A stretch of 64,000 bases of DNA from Microtetraspora malaysiensis (GCF_001528665.1 NZ_BBYJ01000030.1:1-64000); one strand, 5' to 3'. Shown: positions 47,491-56,240, numbered from the stretch's first letter. The notes: generated by a model from the sequence alone, not told the origin. Translations and numbers: made by a program.

Positions 47491-48999
47491 GTGGGGCTGA
47501 ACGTATGGCTGCTCCTGTCCGCCATCGTCGTGATCACGGCAATCGTCTCAGTCCGCCTCGCCCATCGCACCGGCCTCCCCAGCCTGCTGATCTACCTCGG
47601 CCTCGGCCTGCTGCTGGGTGAGGCGGGCTTCGCGCACATCCACTTCGAGAACGCGGCCCTCTCCCAGCAACTCGGTCTCGTCGCGCTCGCCGTCATCCTC
47701 GCGGAGGGCGGCCTCACCACCCACTGGCAGAGCGTGCGCCGCGCGGTGCCCTCGGCCCTGGTCCTGGCCACGGTCGGCGTCGCCGTCAGCATCGTGGTGT
47801 TCGCGCTGGCCGTGTACAACATGCTCGACATGAGCTGGCGGATGTCGCTGCTGCTCGGCGCGGTGCTCGCCTCGACCGACGCGGCGGCCGTCTTCTCCGT
47901 GCTGCGGCGGCTTCCGCTGCCGCCGCGGCTCGCGGGCGTGCTGGAGGCGGAGTCGGGTTTCAACGACGCGCCGACCGTGATCGTCGTGACCATGCTCAGC
48001 CTGCCCTCCGAGCCCCTACCGTCCGTGTGGGAGATCCTGGTCAACGCGGCGTACGAGCTGGCGGCGGGCGCGGCGCTCGGGCTGGCGATCGGGCCCCTGG
48101 CGGCGTACCTGCTGCGCCGGGTGGCGCTCCCCGCCTCCGGCCTCTATCCGATCGCCGTCATGGCCGTCGCGTTCCTCACGTACACGGGGGCCGTGCAGCT
48201 CCACGCGAGCGGTTTCCTCGCCGTATATCTCGCGACCCTGATCATCGGGAACAGCCGGCTGCCGCACCGGGCCGCCACCAGGGGCTTCGCGGAGGGCTCG
48301 GCGTGGCTGGCGCAGATCGGGCTCTTCGTCATGCTGGGCATGCTCGCCAGCCCGGCCGAGCTGCCTCAGACGATCGTCCCCGGCCTGCTGGCGGGCTTGG
48401 TCCTCGTGCTGCTCGCCCGCCCGATCTCCGTCGCCGTCAGCGCCCTTCTCGTACGTCTCGCCCGGATCGACCGGATCTCCTGGAGGGAGCAGGTCTTCCT
48501 CTCCTGGGCCGGGCTGCGCGGCGCGGTCCCCATCGTCCTGGCCACGATTCCCTGGGCGGACGGCATGATCGGGGCCAAGGGGGTGTTCAACGAGGTCTTC
48601 ATCATCGTGGTCGTTTTCACGCTGCTGCAGGGGCCCACCCTGTCCCTCCTGGCCAAGGCGCTCGGCATCAGCGCCGAAGGGGAGGCCCGGGACATCGACG
48701 TCGAGGCCGCGCCACTGGAGGAACTGAAGGCCGACCTGCTGCAGGTGCGAATACCCGTCGGCTCGCTGATGCACGGCGTGGAGATCTTCGAGCTGCGGCT
48801 TCCGACGAACGCGGCGGTGACGATGGTCGTACGCGAGGGACGCTCCTTCGTCCCGACGCCGACCACGCAGTTGGAGGCTGGGGACCAGCTCCTCGTGGTG
48901 ACCACGGCCGCGCAGCGGGAGGAGGTCGAGCGACGCCTGCGCGCCGTGAGCCGCAAGGGCAAGCTGGCCGGCTGGTACGGCGAACGCGGCACCACTTGA
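47491..48999 (+). CDS. Potassium/proton antiporter, CPA1 (NhaP2-like) with TrkA_C
   Basis: 502 residues. About 12-13 helices (to 385), with GLLLGEAGFAHIHFEN, ASTDAAAVFSVLRRLPLPPRLAGVLEAESGFNDAP (ion site) and LSWAGLRGAVPIVLAT. The C-terminal TrkA_C-type domain (about 400-485) can bind a nucleotide ligand and gate the pore. It would export K+ or Na+ for H+. GTG 47491 follows GGGGGGCAG. Probably single. Confidence 0.92.
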   Translation: MGLNVWLLLSAIVVITAIVSVRLAHRTGLPSLLIYLGLGLLLGEAGFAHIHFENAALSQQLGLVALAVILAEGGLTTHWQSVRRAVPSALVLATVGVAVSIVVFALAVYNMLDMSWRMSLLLGAVLASTDAAAVFSVLRRLPLPPRLAGVLEAESGFNDAPTVIVVTMLSLPSEPLPSVWEILVNAAYELAAGAALGLAIGPLAAYLLRRVALPASGLYPIAVMAVAFLTYTGAVQLHASGFLAVYLATLIIGNSRLPHRAATRGFAEGSAWLAQIGLFVMLGMLASPAELPQTIVPGLLAGLVLVLLARPISVAVSALLVRLARIDRISWREQVFLSWAGLRGAVPIVLATIPWADGMIGAKGVFNEVFIIVVVFTLLQGPTLSLLAKALGISAEGEARDIDVEAAPLEELKADLLQVRIPVGSLMHGVEIFELRLPTNAAVTMVVREGRSFVPTPTTQLEAGDQLLVVTTAAQREEVERRLRAVSRKGKLAGWYGERGTT

Positions 49000-49000
49000 A

Positions 49001-49050
49001 GCCGCCATCTCACCATGTGGACGCCCGGTGTCCCGGCATGTGATGGCGGC
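49001..49050 (+). terminator. Hairpin after the antiporter gene
   Basis: GCCGCCATC (49001-49009) pairs with GATGGCGGC (49042-49050) just after the stop, with further partial pairing inside (CACCATG with CATGTG). CTTGAAG also flanks both sides as a repeat. Terminator-like, without T-run. Confidence 0.55.
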
Positions 49051-49261
49051 ATCTCTTGAAGTGCGACCTCCGGAACGCGCCCGAACGGGCGTGAACGCCC
49101 CGGCCGCCGCCCGTTCCGCGTACGGCACCGGCGTTCCGGCAGGTCACAAGGGGCTCCCCGGTCGCCGGTAGGCAATAAACAGGCCCTGAGTAGCGTTTAT
49201 GCTTCTCGGCTGCGTACCATTAGCAGTCGCACCGGTTGAGTGCTAGTTTCAGGAGGAGCGC

Positions 49262-49582
49262 GTGCCCACCTACCAGTACGCCTGTACCGCTTGCGGTGAG
49301 CAGCTGGAGGCAGTCCAGAAGTTCTCGGACGCCCCGCTCACCGACTGTCCGCAATGCGCCGGCAAGCTGCGCAAGGTGTTCTCCGCCGTCGGCATCGTGT
49401 TCAAGGGATCCGGTTTCTACCGCACCGACAACCGGTCCTCCAACTCGTCGAAGTCCACGACGTCGACCTCCTCGGCCTCCGGCGACTCGTCGAAGACGGA
49501 GTCCGCCCCCGCCGCGAAGACCGAGTCCGCCGGTTCGTCGGCCGCTCCGGCCGCCGCGTCGAGCAGCACGTCCGCGGCTTAA
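49262..49582 (+). CDS. FmdB-type zinc ribbon protein
   Basis: 106 residues. PTYQYACTACGEQLEAVQKF and DCPQCAGKLRKVFSAVGIVFKGSGFY form the FmdB zinc ribbon with two CxxC pairs. The remaining 50 residues are Ser/Ala/Thr-rich and disordered. The family is linked to gene regulation of formamidase in methylotrophs; its general role is unknown. GTG 49262 follows AGGAGGAGCGC. Confidence 0.9.
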   Translation: MPTYQYACTACGEQLEAVQKFSDAPLTDCPQCAGKLRKVFSAVGIVFKGSGFYRTDNRSSNSSKSTTSTSSASGDSSKTESAPAAKTESAGSSAAPAAASSSTSAA

Positions 49583-49607
49583 CCCCCGGACAGTCCGGTA
49601 CGGCCCC

Positions 49608-49727
49608 AGGCCCGGCTCGGCCGGGCCTCGCCGGGCGGCAGGCGTCCCCTGCGGGGTGCGGCGCCACACCGGACAGCGTGGAGTGCCCGGCATGGCCGGC
49701 GGCGAGCAGCGCGCGAAGTTATCCACA
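49608..49727 (+). promoter_or_regulatory. Terminator-like hairpin and a DnaA-box match before MTA phosphorylase
   Basis: AGGCCCGG (49608-49615) pairs with CCGGGCCT (49621-49628) and may end the FmdB message. Further on TTATCCACA (49719-49727) matches the DnaA-box consensus exactly, 42 bp before the next start. Confidence 0.45.
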
Positions 49728-49769
49728 GGCCCGAATCGCCCCCGGCGCCCTTTCGCTTAGGGTCGCCCC

Positions 49770-50573
49770 ATGGTCACTCGCGCAGACATCGGCGTCATCG
49801 GCGGTTCGGGGTTCTACTCCCTGCTCGACGACGCCGAAGAGATCCAGGTCGCCACTCCGTACGGGCCGCCCAGCGACACGATCACGCTGGGGCGCATCGG
49901 CGGGCGCTCCGTGGCGTTCCTCCCCCGGCACGGTCGCGGACACGTGCATCCGCCTCATCGCATCCCTTACCGCGCCAACATGTGGGCGCTGCGGTCGCTC
50001 GGCGTCCGCCAGGTCCTCGCGCCGTGCGCCGTCGGCTCGCTCCGCGCCGAATACGGCCCGGGCACCCTCGTGGTCCCCGACCAGATCGTGGACCGGACGA
50101 TCAGCCGTGAGCGGACGTACTACGACGCCGGCGCCGTCCATGTGTCGTTCGCCGATCCCTACTGCCCCAACGGACGCGGCGTCGCCGTGAGCGCCGCCCG
50201 CGAGAGCGGGTGGCCCGCCGTCGACGGCGGCGCGCTCGTGGTGATCGAGGGGCCGCGCTTCTCCACAAGAGCCGAGTCCCAGTCGTACGCCGGGTCCGGC
50301 TGGTCGATCATCGGCATGACGACGATGCCCGAGGCCGTGCTCGCCCGCGAGCTCGCCCTGTGCTACACCTCGATCTCCCTGGTCACCGACCATGACGCCG
50401 GGGTGATGGCGGGCGAGGGCGTCACCCACGAGGAGGTCCTCGCCGTCTTCGCCGCCAACGTCGAGCGGATGCGGGGGCTCATCGAACGGGCCGTAGCGGC
50501 GCTGCCGGAGGAGCGCGACTGTCCCTGCGGCAGCGTCCTCGACGGCATCCCGCTCCCGATCGCGCTCCCCTGA
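49770..50573 (+). CDS. 5'-methylthioadenosine phosphorylase family protein
   Basis: 267 residues of the MTA/PNP type-I phosphorylases. GVIGGSGFYSLL binds phosphate; FLPRHGRGHVHPPHRIPYRANMWAL and IEGPRFSTRAESQSY line the nucleoside pocket, and SLVTDHDAG ends the site. MTA is released from polyamine or homoserine-lactone-like synthesis and cleaved to adenine for salvage. A sulfur-free nucleoside cannot be ruled out. Confidence 0.92.
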   Translation: MVTRADIGVIGGSGFYSLLDDAEEIQVATPYGPPSDTITLGRIGGRSVAFLPRHGRGHVHPPHRIPYRANMWALRSLGVRQVLAPCAVGSLRAEYGPGTLVVPDQIVDRTISRERTYYDAGAVHVSFADPYCPNGRGVAVSAARESGWPAVDGGALVVIEGPRFSTRAESQSYAGSGWSIIGMTTMPEAVLARELALCYTSISLVTDHDAGVMAGEGVTHEEVLAVFAANVERMRGLIERAVAALPEERDCPCGSVLDGIPLPIALP

Positions 50574-50578
50574 TCCTG

Positions 50579-51169
50579 ATGCGTGCCCTGAGCCGTCGGC
50601 TCGCCCGGCATCGCCGCCTCATCGCCGCGTCGCTCGCCGCCATCTGCGTGGCGTGCGCGCTGCTCTCGGTGCGGCCGCCACCTGGCGTCGCCGTCGTCAC
50701 CGCGGCCCGCGACCTCCCCGGTGGCCGGCTGTCCGCGGCCGACGTCACCGTCGTACGACTGCCGCCCGAGGCGGTGCCCGACGGAGCGTTCGACGAACGT
50801 GCCTCGGTCGTGGGCGGGGTCCTGTCCGGGCCGGTGCGCCGGGGAGAGCTCCTGACCGACGTCCGGCTGCTGGGGCGCGGTTTCCTGGCGGCTCTGGGCT
50901 CCGGGCTGGTCGCGACGCCGGTGCGGATCGCGGACGCCGACGCGGCCGCCCTGCTCTCGCCGGGCGACGTGGTCGACGTCCTCGCGGCCTTCGGCCAGGA
51001 GACCGCTCAGGCGGTCACCGTCGCCCGGGAGGTCGCCGTCGTGACCCGGCCGGTGACCGGGACGATCGAGGGCGCGCTCCTGGTGCTCGCCACCACGAGC
51101 GAGCAGGCGCTCGCCCTCGCCCGGGCACAGTCGGCCAGCCGGCTCTCGGTGACCGTCCACCCGCGATAG
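50579..51169 (+). CDS. SAF-domain (CpaB/RcpC-like) protein
   Basis: 196 residues. A single N-terminal helix (LIAASLAAICVACALLSV) is followed by a SAF domain (ARDLPGGRLSAADVTVVRLPPEAVPDGAF) and a second part with VDVLAAFGQETAQAVTVAREVAVV. CpaB proteins stabilise secretins of Flp-pilus systems, but no tad genes are near. In actinomycetes a stand-alone copy usually sits here next to mscL, which is missing. Five bp after the MTA phosphorylase stop. Confidence 0.87.
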   Translation: MRALSRRLARHRRLIAASLAAICVACALLSVRPPPGVAVVTAARDLPGGRLSAADVTVVRLPPEAVPDGAFDERASVVGGVLSGPVRRGELLTDVRLLGRGFLAALGSGLVATPVRIADADAAALLSPGDVVDVLAAFGQETAQAVTVAREVAVVTRPVTGTIEGALLVLATTSEQALALARAQSASRLSVTVHPR

Positions 51170-51268
51170 CTCCGCAGATCATGAGAAACAGTACGGGCGC
51201 CTGCGCGATCGAGGAACGGGAGCTGAGCGCCCTGACAGCGCGCAGGCGCACAGCACGGGATCGCCATG

Positions 51269-51340
51269 ATCGCCGTCTTCGGACGCCCTCCCGGGACAGC
51301 CAGGATCGCCGTCTTCGGACGCCCTCCCAGGACGACTACG
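51269..51340 (+). repeat. Tandem 36-bp repeat, two copies
   Basis: The first 24 bases of each unit (from ATCGCCGTCTTCGGACGCCC at 51269 and again at 51305) are identical, the remaining 12 diverge. A degenerate start of a third copy, ATCGCCATG, lies at 51260. The second copy ends in the CtaG stop codon. Confidence 0.75.
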
Positions 51341-52139
51341 AGGCGACGACCGTCGCTTGGGTCCGACGCCTCCCCTTTCGGGGGGTCGGGCGCCAGGTCA
51401 CCAACAGGGCCATGGCCAGCAACAACTCCGCGATGTCGCCGCCGTAGTACATGATCTCGGCGGCGCCACGCAGTTCCGCCACGGGCACCCGTACGTCGAC
51501 GAGGAGCCCGGCATACATGAGCTGGGCCAGCGCGGCGTGCACGGTGATCGCCACACCCAGGACCACCAGCCTCGTCCGCACGGATGGTCGCCGGGGTGCC
51601 GGGTCCGGCCCCGCGACGGCCCACCCGAACAGGTACCCGGCCAGCACGAAATGGAGGTGCACGAGGTGATGCGGCACCTGGCCGTCCATGACCAGCCGGT
51701 ACAGCGGGGTGAAGTACAGCGCCGCCATGCCGCCCAGGTTGAGCGCCAGCGCGAGCCATGGATCGGCGAGCACCCGCGCGGGCCGGCTGTGCAGCAGTCG
51801 CGCCACGCGACGCCTGCCCACCGCGGGGAGCGACCGCAGCAGCAACGTCAGCGGAGCCCCCAGCACGAGAGCCGTCGGCGCCAACATCCCGAGAAGGAGA
51901 TGTTGCAGCATGTGGCCGCGGAAATCGTGTTCGGCGAAGGTCGCGACCGGCGGGAGCAGCGCGACGGCGAGCAGCACCGCACCAATGACGGCGCTCGCCA
52001 CCCGCCCGCCGCTCCACCCTCTGGGCTCACGCCGTCGGCCGCGGGCGAGCAGCAGATACCCGGCGACGGCGACCACGATGACCGCGATCAGCGGCCACGC
52101 GGTCGTTCCGGCGTGCCCCTCGTGCGCGTGCCCGGTCAC
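51336..52139 (-). CDS. CtaG-type cytochrome c oxidase assembly protein
   Basis: 267 residues with seven or so helices. HDFRGHMLQHLLLGMLAPTALVLGAPLTLLLRSLP and HHLVHLHFVLAGYLFGWAVAGPDP carry the conserved His of the caa3_CtaG family. A MYYGGDIAELLLAMALLVTW helix ends the fold. Function is copper delivery or assembly of cytochrome oxidase. The GTG start overlaps the DUF2243 stop by 4 bp (GTGA). Confidence 0.9.
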   Translation of the reverse strand: MTGHAHEGHAGTTAWPLIAVIVVAVAGYLLLARGRRREPRGWSGGRVASAVIGAVLLAVALLPPVATFAEHDFRGHMLQHLLLGMLAPTALVLGAPLTLLLRSLPAVGRRRVARLLHSRPARVLADPWLALALNLGGMAALYFTPLYRLVMDGQVPHHLVHLHFVLAGYLFGWAVAGPDPAPRRPSVRTRLVVLGVAITVHAALAQLMYAGLLVDVRVPVAELRGAAEIMYYGGDIAELLLAMALLVTWRPTPRKGRRRTQATVVAS

Positions 52140-52822
52140 CAGGCGGAGGCCGCTGCGGTCGCGCCGACACGGCGGGCGCCCCGCTGCAGCAGCCACCCTC
52201 CGGCGACGAACAGCGCGCCCAGCACGAGGAAGCCGATGTCCCACCACATCTGGTACGGCCCGCTGCGTACGTGGTGGATGGCGAGGATGTGGTGGTCCAC
52301 GATGCCCTCGACGAGGTTGAACAGGCCCCAGCCGACCAGCGCCCAGCCCCACAGCACCCGCGACGCCCAGATGCGCCTGCGGCGATGGGACATTCGCGAG
52401 TACAGCATGGCCAGACCCACCAGCACCGCCGTCCAGGTGAACACGTGGAAGAACCCGTCCCACATCGTGTTCATCCGCAGACCGGGCACGGTGTCCACCG
52501 GGTAGTAGCGCACCCCGATGTTGTCGCTGTCGGTGCCACTGAGCATGTGATGCCATTGCAGAACCTGATGGAGCATGATGCCGTCCACGAATCCGCCGAG
52601 CCCCACGCCGAGGATCACTGCGGGCAGGGCGATGTCCGGCGTCACGTCGGCCGCCCCGCCGACTCCGCCGCGTCTCCTCGGTCCGCCGGTTCCCCCCGCC
52701 TCGCCAGGTCCGGTCGGCCCACCCGGCCCGTCGGACCCACGCGGCCCGTCGGACCCGCCTGGTCCGCGCCGCCTGCCTGGTCCATCAGGTCCGTCCGGTC
52801 CCGTCGCTCTGGTCGCCATCAT
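52136..52822 (-). CDS. DUF2243 membrane protein with collagen-like N-terminus
   Basis: 228 residues. Residues about 7-50 are Gly/Pro-rich triplets (GPDGPDGPG, then GSDGPRGSDGPGGPTGPG), then four helices of DUF2243 with conserved GFVDGIMLHQVLQWHHM and NLVEGIVDHHILAIHHV, whose His could bind metal or heme. DUF2243 and CtaG genes often pair. The start ATG 52822 (or 52819) has GGAGAGGG ahead. The repeat tail is extra, not part of the family. Confidence 0.87.
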   Translation of the reverse strand: MMATRATGPDGPDGPGRRRGPGGSDGPRGSDGPGGPTGPGEAGGTGGPRRRGGVGGAADVTPDIALPAVILGVGLGGFVDGIMLHQVLQWHHMLSGTDSDNIGVRYYPVDTVPGLRMNTMWDGFFHVFTWTAVLVGLAMLYSRMSHRRRRIWASRVLWGWALVGWGLFNLVEGIVDHHILAIHHVRSGPYQMWWDIGFLVLGALFVAGGWLLQRGARRVGATAAASAW

Positions 52823-53410
52823 CAACCCTCTCCTGCCGTCACACCGACGCCGTCTGGAGGAGCCCACACGGATCCGATGCGTCCGGTCCCGCCCCGCTCG
52901 CTCGGCCCCCTGGTCCTGCCGCGCTCGGCCGGTCACCGGTGCCCGGCCCCGTCCAGTTCCTCGGCACTCGGCGGCCGGCCGGATCCGGCTTCCCCAGAGT
53001 TCGCCACGTCAGTGGGTTGGCACCCTGGACCGACCCGCCTTTCCCGTCCCCTCACCCCATAGGACCGAGGGATCGAGGACGGCGGCCGGCGCACCAGCGG
53101 ATCAGGACGACACCCGATCAGACCCGATGCTAAGCGGGGAAACCGCAGATCAGAGCGCAGGAAACGCCGTTGGCCACGGTGTCTGATCGGCCGCCCGCCG
53201 CCGCTTCACCGCCTGGGCGGGCGGCGGCCCGATCGATCTCGCCGGATTGTCGGAGGGCCTCCCTATTGTCGCGATCATGACGAACGCCTGAGATGAGGTC
53301 CGCACCGCGATCGACGCAGAGGACGCCACCGCCGTGGCGGCGCTGGTGGCCGGCTTCGATGGGGACACGTCCCCGGCCAGGCCGAGCAGTACCGACCGGG
53401 GCGAAACGGA
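52823..53410. other. 588-bp region: hairpin and a possible gene relic
   Basis: GATCGG with GCCGCCCGCC (from 53185) pairs with GGCGGGCGGC plus GGCCCGATC (53216-53234), a very stable hairpin. After it a plus frame at 53278 opens ATG ACG AAC GCC then TGA, and continues DEVRTAIDAEDATAVAALVAG, like the start of an ankyrin-type repeat gene with one stop. The rest shows nothing coding. Confidence 0.45.
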
Positions 53411-54523
53411 TCAGAGCAGGGAACCCACCTTGGGGTCGTACTCCCAGTGCCACGGCTCGAAGGGGCTGCGATACGACCAATCGGGGTGAATGAAGCCGAA
53501 ACGCTTCGAGTTTGCCTCAAGCCAGTTGAACTGGACAGACCGGAAGATCTGCACCCCACCGCAGAGATCGACGGCCATGCCCAGGCCATGGTTGCTCTTG
53601 CCGGGCGTGGCGGCCAAGCCGGGACGCTGGTAGTAAACGGCCTGCTGTTCGGGGAGGCTGCGATAACTGTCGGAGACGCAGATGGGCGCGCCGAACCGAT
53701 TCTGGTAGGCCACGTTGAGATCGGCGAAGGCGATCGCCGCGTCGGCGCGCAGCTCCTCGCCCTTCTGCGGAAGCGGGCAGAGATAGGCCCTCGGGAGCAG
53801 GCCGTTGGGGTACTGCGCGGCGAGGTCGACCCGCGTCGGGTCGCAGGCGCCCGTACCGCGATTGTTGGCGTTGACCTTGACGCCCAGTTTGACCAGCGCC
53901 CGCGTGAGCGATTTGACGAGGGTGTTCGATCGCTTGCGCAGCGCGTCGATCTCGGCGTCGAGCTGGGCCTCCTGGAGCAGGTTCTCCGCGCGCAGCTCCT
54001 GGGCTTCCTTGGCCAGTTGCTCGCGCTGCTGGAGGAGCTTGCTCGCGTCGGACACGACGTTGTTCTGTTCCGCCACTATGTGGTTGACGTCGCTGAATGC
54101 CCGGAGGGTGGACGTGCCGTCTCCGGCGGGGAGAAAGCTCCCCATGCTGTTCGCCGCCGGGTCCTGGTAGAGGTACTCGACGATCTCGGACAGGGGTTGG
54201 CGGATCTTGGCCAGTTCCTGATCGGCCCCCTGGAGCTGGGTCAGCTTCGCCGCGACCCGTTTCTCCAACGCGTCGAACTGCTTCTGCCGAGCTTTGAGCG
54301 CCCTGTTCGCGTCCTCAATGCCCTGGAACGCTTTCTGGGCCTCACGACGCAACTCGGTGAGGTTGGTCGGCTCCTTGATCGCGACGACGGCCGCATCTTG
54401 GCGTACGGCGCCGCTCGCAGGGGCGGTGCCACTCGCATGGGCGGGGCCGCCGGCAGCCCCGCCGGCGAGCGAAGTCATCGCCGTGACAACCGCGATCAGG
54501 CCCGCCGATCGAGGAGATGGCAC
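53411..54523 (-). CDS. Secreted M15 (VanY-like) D-alanyl-D-alanine carboxypeptidase
   Basis: 370 residues. A signal peptide (IAVVTAMTSLAGGAAGGPAHA) is followed by a long coiled coil (about 55-215) with RALKARQKQFDALEKRVAAK. The C-terminal M15 domain has SDSYRSLPEQQ, the zinc motif SNHGLGMAVD and the second His in EPWHWEY. It trims peptidoglycan stem peptides outside the cell. The coiled coil resembles those of cell-wall hydrolases controlled by FtsEX-like systems. GTG 54523 follows GGAGGAG. Confidence 0.92.
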   Translation of the reverse strand: MPSPRSAGLIAVVTAMTSLAGGAAGGPAHASGTAPASGAVRQDAAVVAIKEPTNLTELRREAQKAFQGIEDANRALKARQKQFDALEKRVAAKLTQLQGADQELAKIRQPLSEIVEYLYQDPAANSMGSFLPAGDGTSTLRAFSDVNHIVAEQNNVVSDASKLLQQREQLAKEAQELRAENLLQEAQLDAEIDALRKRSNTLVKSLTRALVKLGVKVNANNRGTGACDPTRVDLAAQYPNGLLPRAYLCPLPQKGEELRADAAIAFADLNVAYQNRFGAPICVSDSYRSLPEQQAVYYQRPGLAATPGKSNHGLGMAVDLCGGVQIFRSVQFNWLEANSKRFGFIHPDWSYRSPFEPWHWEYDPKVGSLL

Positions 54524-54611
54524 GATGACTCCTCCATTGCGAATTCATGACCCGGGTCAGGGACGCACGTTACTACAGCGAGCCGAATGCCCGAGGTCGC
54601 GCGTCAACCTG

Positions 54612-55064
54612 TCAGGTGGTCTGGTGCGCCCGCTCCTGGCACAGCTCCCACAGCCAGGTGTCCTGCCATTCGCGTGCGCATGCGAACTCCCCGGATCTCC
54701 GCTCGACCGTCCTCACCGGCGGCCGCTTCCGGCCAGATGACGTCGCCTTCCGCGGTGGCCGCTTCCTCTCCCCCGCCCCTGGCCGCGCAGCCGGCCTCAG
54801 CGGGGACTTAGGGCGGCGGACCCGCGGACGCGGCATGATCCCCTGATAGAGCGGCACCAGCGCCTGATAGAGCAGGTCAGGCGGCCCGGGGCGGACAACT
54901 ACTCGTGGCGGCGGTTGCTGCGGCGCCGCCTCGGCGAGCGACTCATGCCCCGGGTCTCCGTAGCCGGCCAGCTCGCCCGCGAGCAGGCCAAAGGCGAGGA
55001 TCGCCGGCGCGAGCATCGCCAGGAGAAGCAAGCGGATGCCGCGATTCCGTCTACGTCGCCACAT
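54612..55064 (-). CDS. Membrane-anchored proline/arginine-rich protein
   Basis: 150 residues. A basic start, one helix (LLLLAMLAPAILAFGLLAG), an extended Pro/Arg-rich middle (RPRVRRPKSPLRPAARPG) and a Cys pair near the end (ACAREWQDTWLWELCQE), which could be disulfide-bonded. No family recognised. ATG 55064 or GTG 55070. A perfect palindrome abuts the start. Confidence 0.6.
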   Translation of the reverse strand: MWRRRRNRGIRLLLLAMLAPAILAFGLLAGELAGYGDPGHESLAEAAPQQPPPRVVVRPGPPDLLYQALVPLYQGIMPRPRVRRPKSPLRPAARPGAGERKRPPRKATSSGRKRPPVRTVERRSGEFACAREWQDTWLWELCQERAHQTT

Positions 55065-55065
55065 A

Positions 55066-55080
55066 GTCACGAAGCGTGAC
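55066..55080. promoter_or_regulatory. Palindrome GTCACG-AAG-CGTGAC at the 5' end of the gene
   Basis: Perfect 6-bp arms around AAG, 2 bp before ATG 55064. In a leader it would mask the start codon; as DNA it could be a repressor site. Confidence 0.45.
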
Positions 55081-55226
55081 GATAATCGGGTAAGCTAGCA
55101 CCGGCCTGAGCGCTTGCCAGGGCTTTACCGCCCATCAGGGCAGCGATGACCATGAACTCAAGCGACTTATCGGCCCCAGCGGCGCACGTGGTGCCAACCT
55201 TTCGCTAGGCTTACGGGGCACGTATC

Positions 55227-55299
55227 GCCTCCGTAGCTCAGGGGATAGAGCACCGCTCTCCTAAAGCGGGTGCCGCAGGTTCGAATCCTGCCGGGGGCA
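55227..55299 (+). tRNA. tRNA-Arg (anticodon CCT)
   Basis: Acceptor GCCTCCG with CGGGGGC (one U-G pair), D arm with GCTCAGGGGATAGAGC, anticodon stem CCGCT/AGCGG around CTCCTAA (anticodon CCT, reads AGG), T arm GCAGG-TTCGAAT-CCTGC. CCA is not encoded. Confidence 0.94.
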
Positions 55300-55605
55300 C
55301 TTCTTTGACCTTGCTATTCACCGTCTGACCTGCACTTCCGTACAGGAGCAGCCGACGGGACAGAGGCAGCCGAGAGCAGCGATATGCAGCCGTAGGCCAA
55401 TGATCGCGAACCATGCGCGAACCAATCGTGGCGCTGTTTCCGCAGTTCGCAGGCGGGTTTTCGGCACGGCTCCGCCAAGCGCTCCCGTCAGATACACGGG
55501 CAAGGCGATCACTTCTCATGGCCCGTCACCGAATCTCGGACGGGTAATTGATCTTCAGCGGGGAACCCGCCAGGCTGGCTACCTCTTCAACGCTGGGAGG
55601 TGGTC
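55300..55605. other. 306-bp spacer between tRNA-Arg and the transposase relic
   Basis: No coding frame is credible; a long minus-strand frame here is read through the tRNA itself. No repeat of the tRNA 3' end was seen, so no attachment site can be named. Confidence 0.5.
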
Positions 55606-56240
55606 ATGGCTCGCCGACCGGAAGTGTTCGTCCGGCCGTTAACCATGGAAGAAGGCCGCAAGCTACAGCGGATCACGCGAAACGCGAAGGATCCGGTCAA
55701 GCTCCGGCGGGCGATCGTGGTCATGATGTCCGGCCAAGGCCAAAGCGTCCCGGACATCACCTCGTTGATGCAGGTCAGCGACGACTACGTGCGGGATGTC
55801 ATCCACGCCTTCAATGAGAAGGGGTTCGACGCGCTCGACCCAAAATGGAGCGGGGGCCGTCCACGAACGATCAGTGGCCAGGTGCGTGAACACATCTGCC
55901 TGATCGCCAAGACGGCCCCCGCCGAATGGGGCATCACCGGACACTCCACCTGGAGCCTGCGCACCCTGGCCGAGCACCTCATCACTCGCGGGGTGGTGGC
56001 GGCGATCAGCCGCGAGCACCTGCGGCGGATCCTCCGCAAAGGCGGGGTGACCTGGCAGACCACCACGACATGGAAGTCCTCCACCGACCCGCACTTCATC
56101 GCCAAGATGCAGCGCGTCCTGGACCTCTACGATCACCCACCCGCCGATGGGCGAGCGACCTGGCGTCGATGAGTTCGGGCCATTGGACTTGAGAGCGGAG
56201 CCCAGAACGAACTTCGCCGCCGGCTCGCCGATCAGAAGCC
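55606..56240 (+). pseudogene. IS630-type transposase, truncated and frameshifted
   Basis: ATG 55606 with GGGAGG ahead opens 188 codons with the HTH domain of IS630 transposases: LRRAIVVMMSGQGQSVPDITSLMQVSDDYVRDVIHAFNEKG, then SLRTLAEHLITRGVVAAISREHLRRILRKGG. The frame ends at 56172. A +1 frame from about 56145 reads VDEFGPLDLRAEPR, the segment with the first catalytic Asp. Homology fades by about 56240, so the rest of the DDE domain is lost. No terminal repeats could be found. Confidence 0.8.

Noticed and set aside
55238-55519. Minus-strand frame ending PPAGFEPAAPALGERC
   Set aside because: That ending is the well-known translation of a tRNA gene read backwards; the frame crosses tRNA-Arg.
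55227-56240. Integrated plasmid or phage at tRNA-Arg
   Set aside because: No integrase and no repeated tRNA 3' end were found, only one transposase relic.
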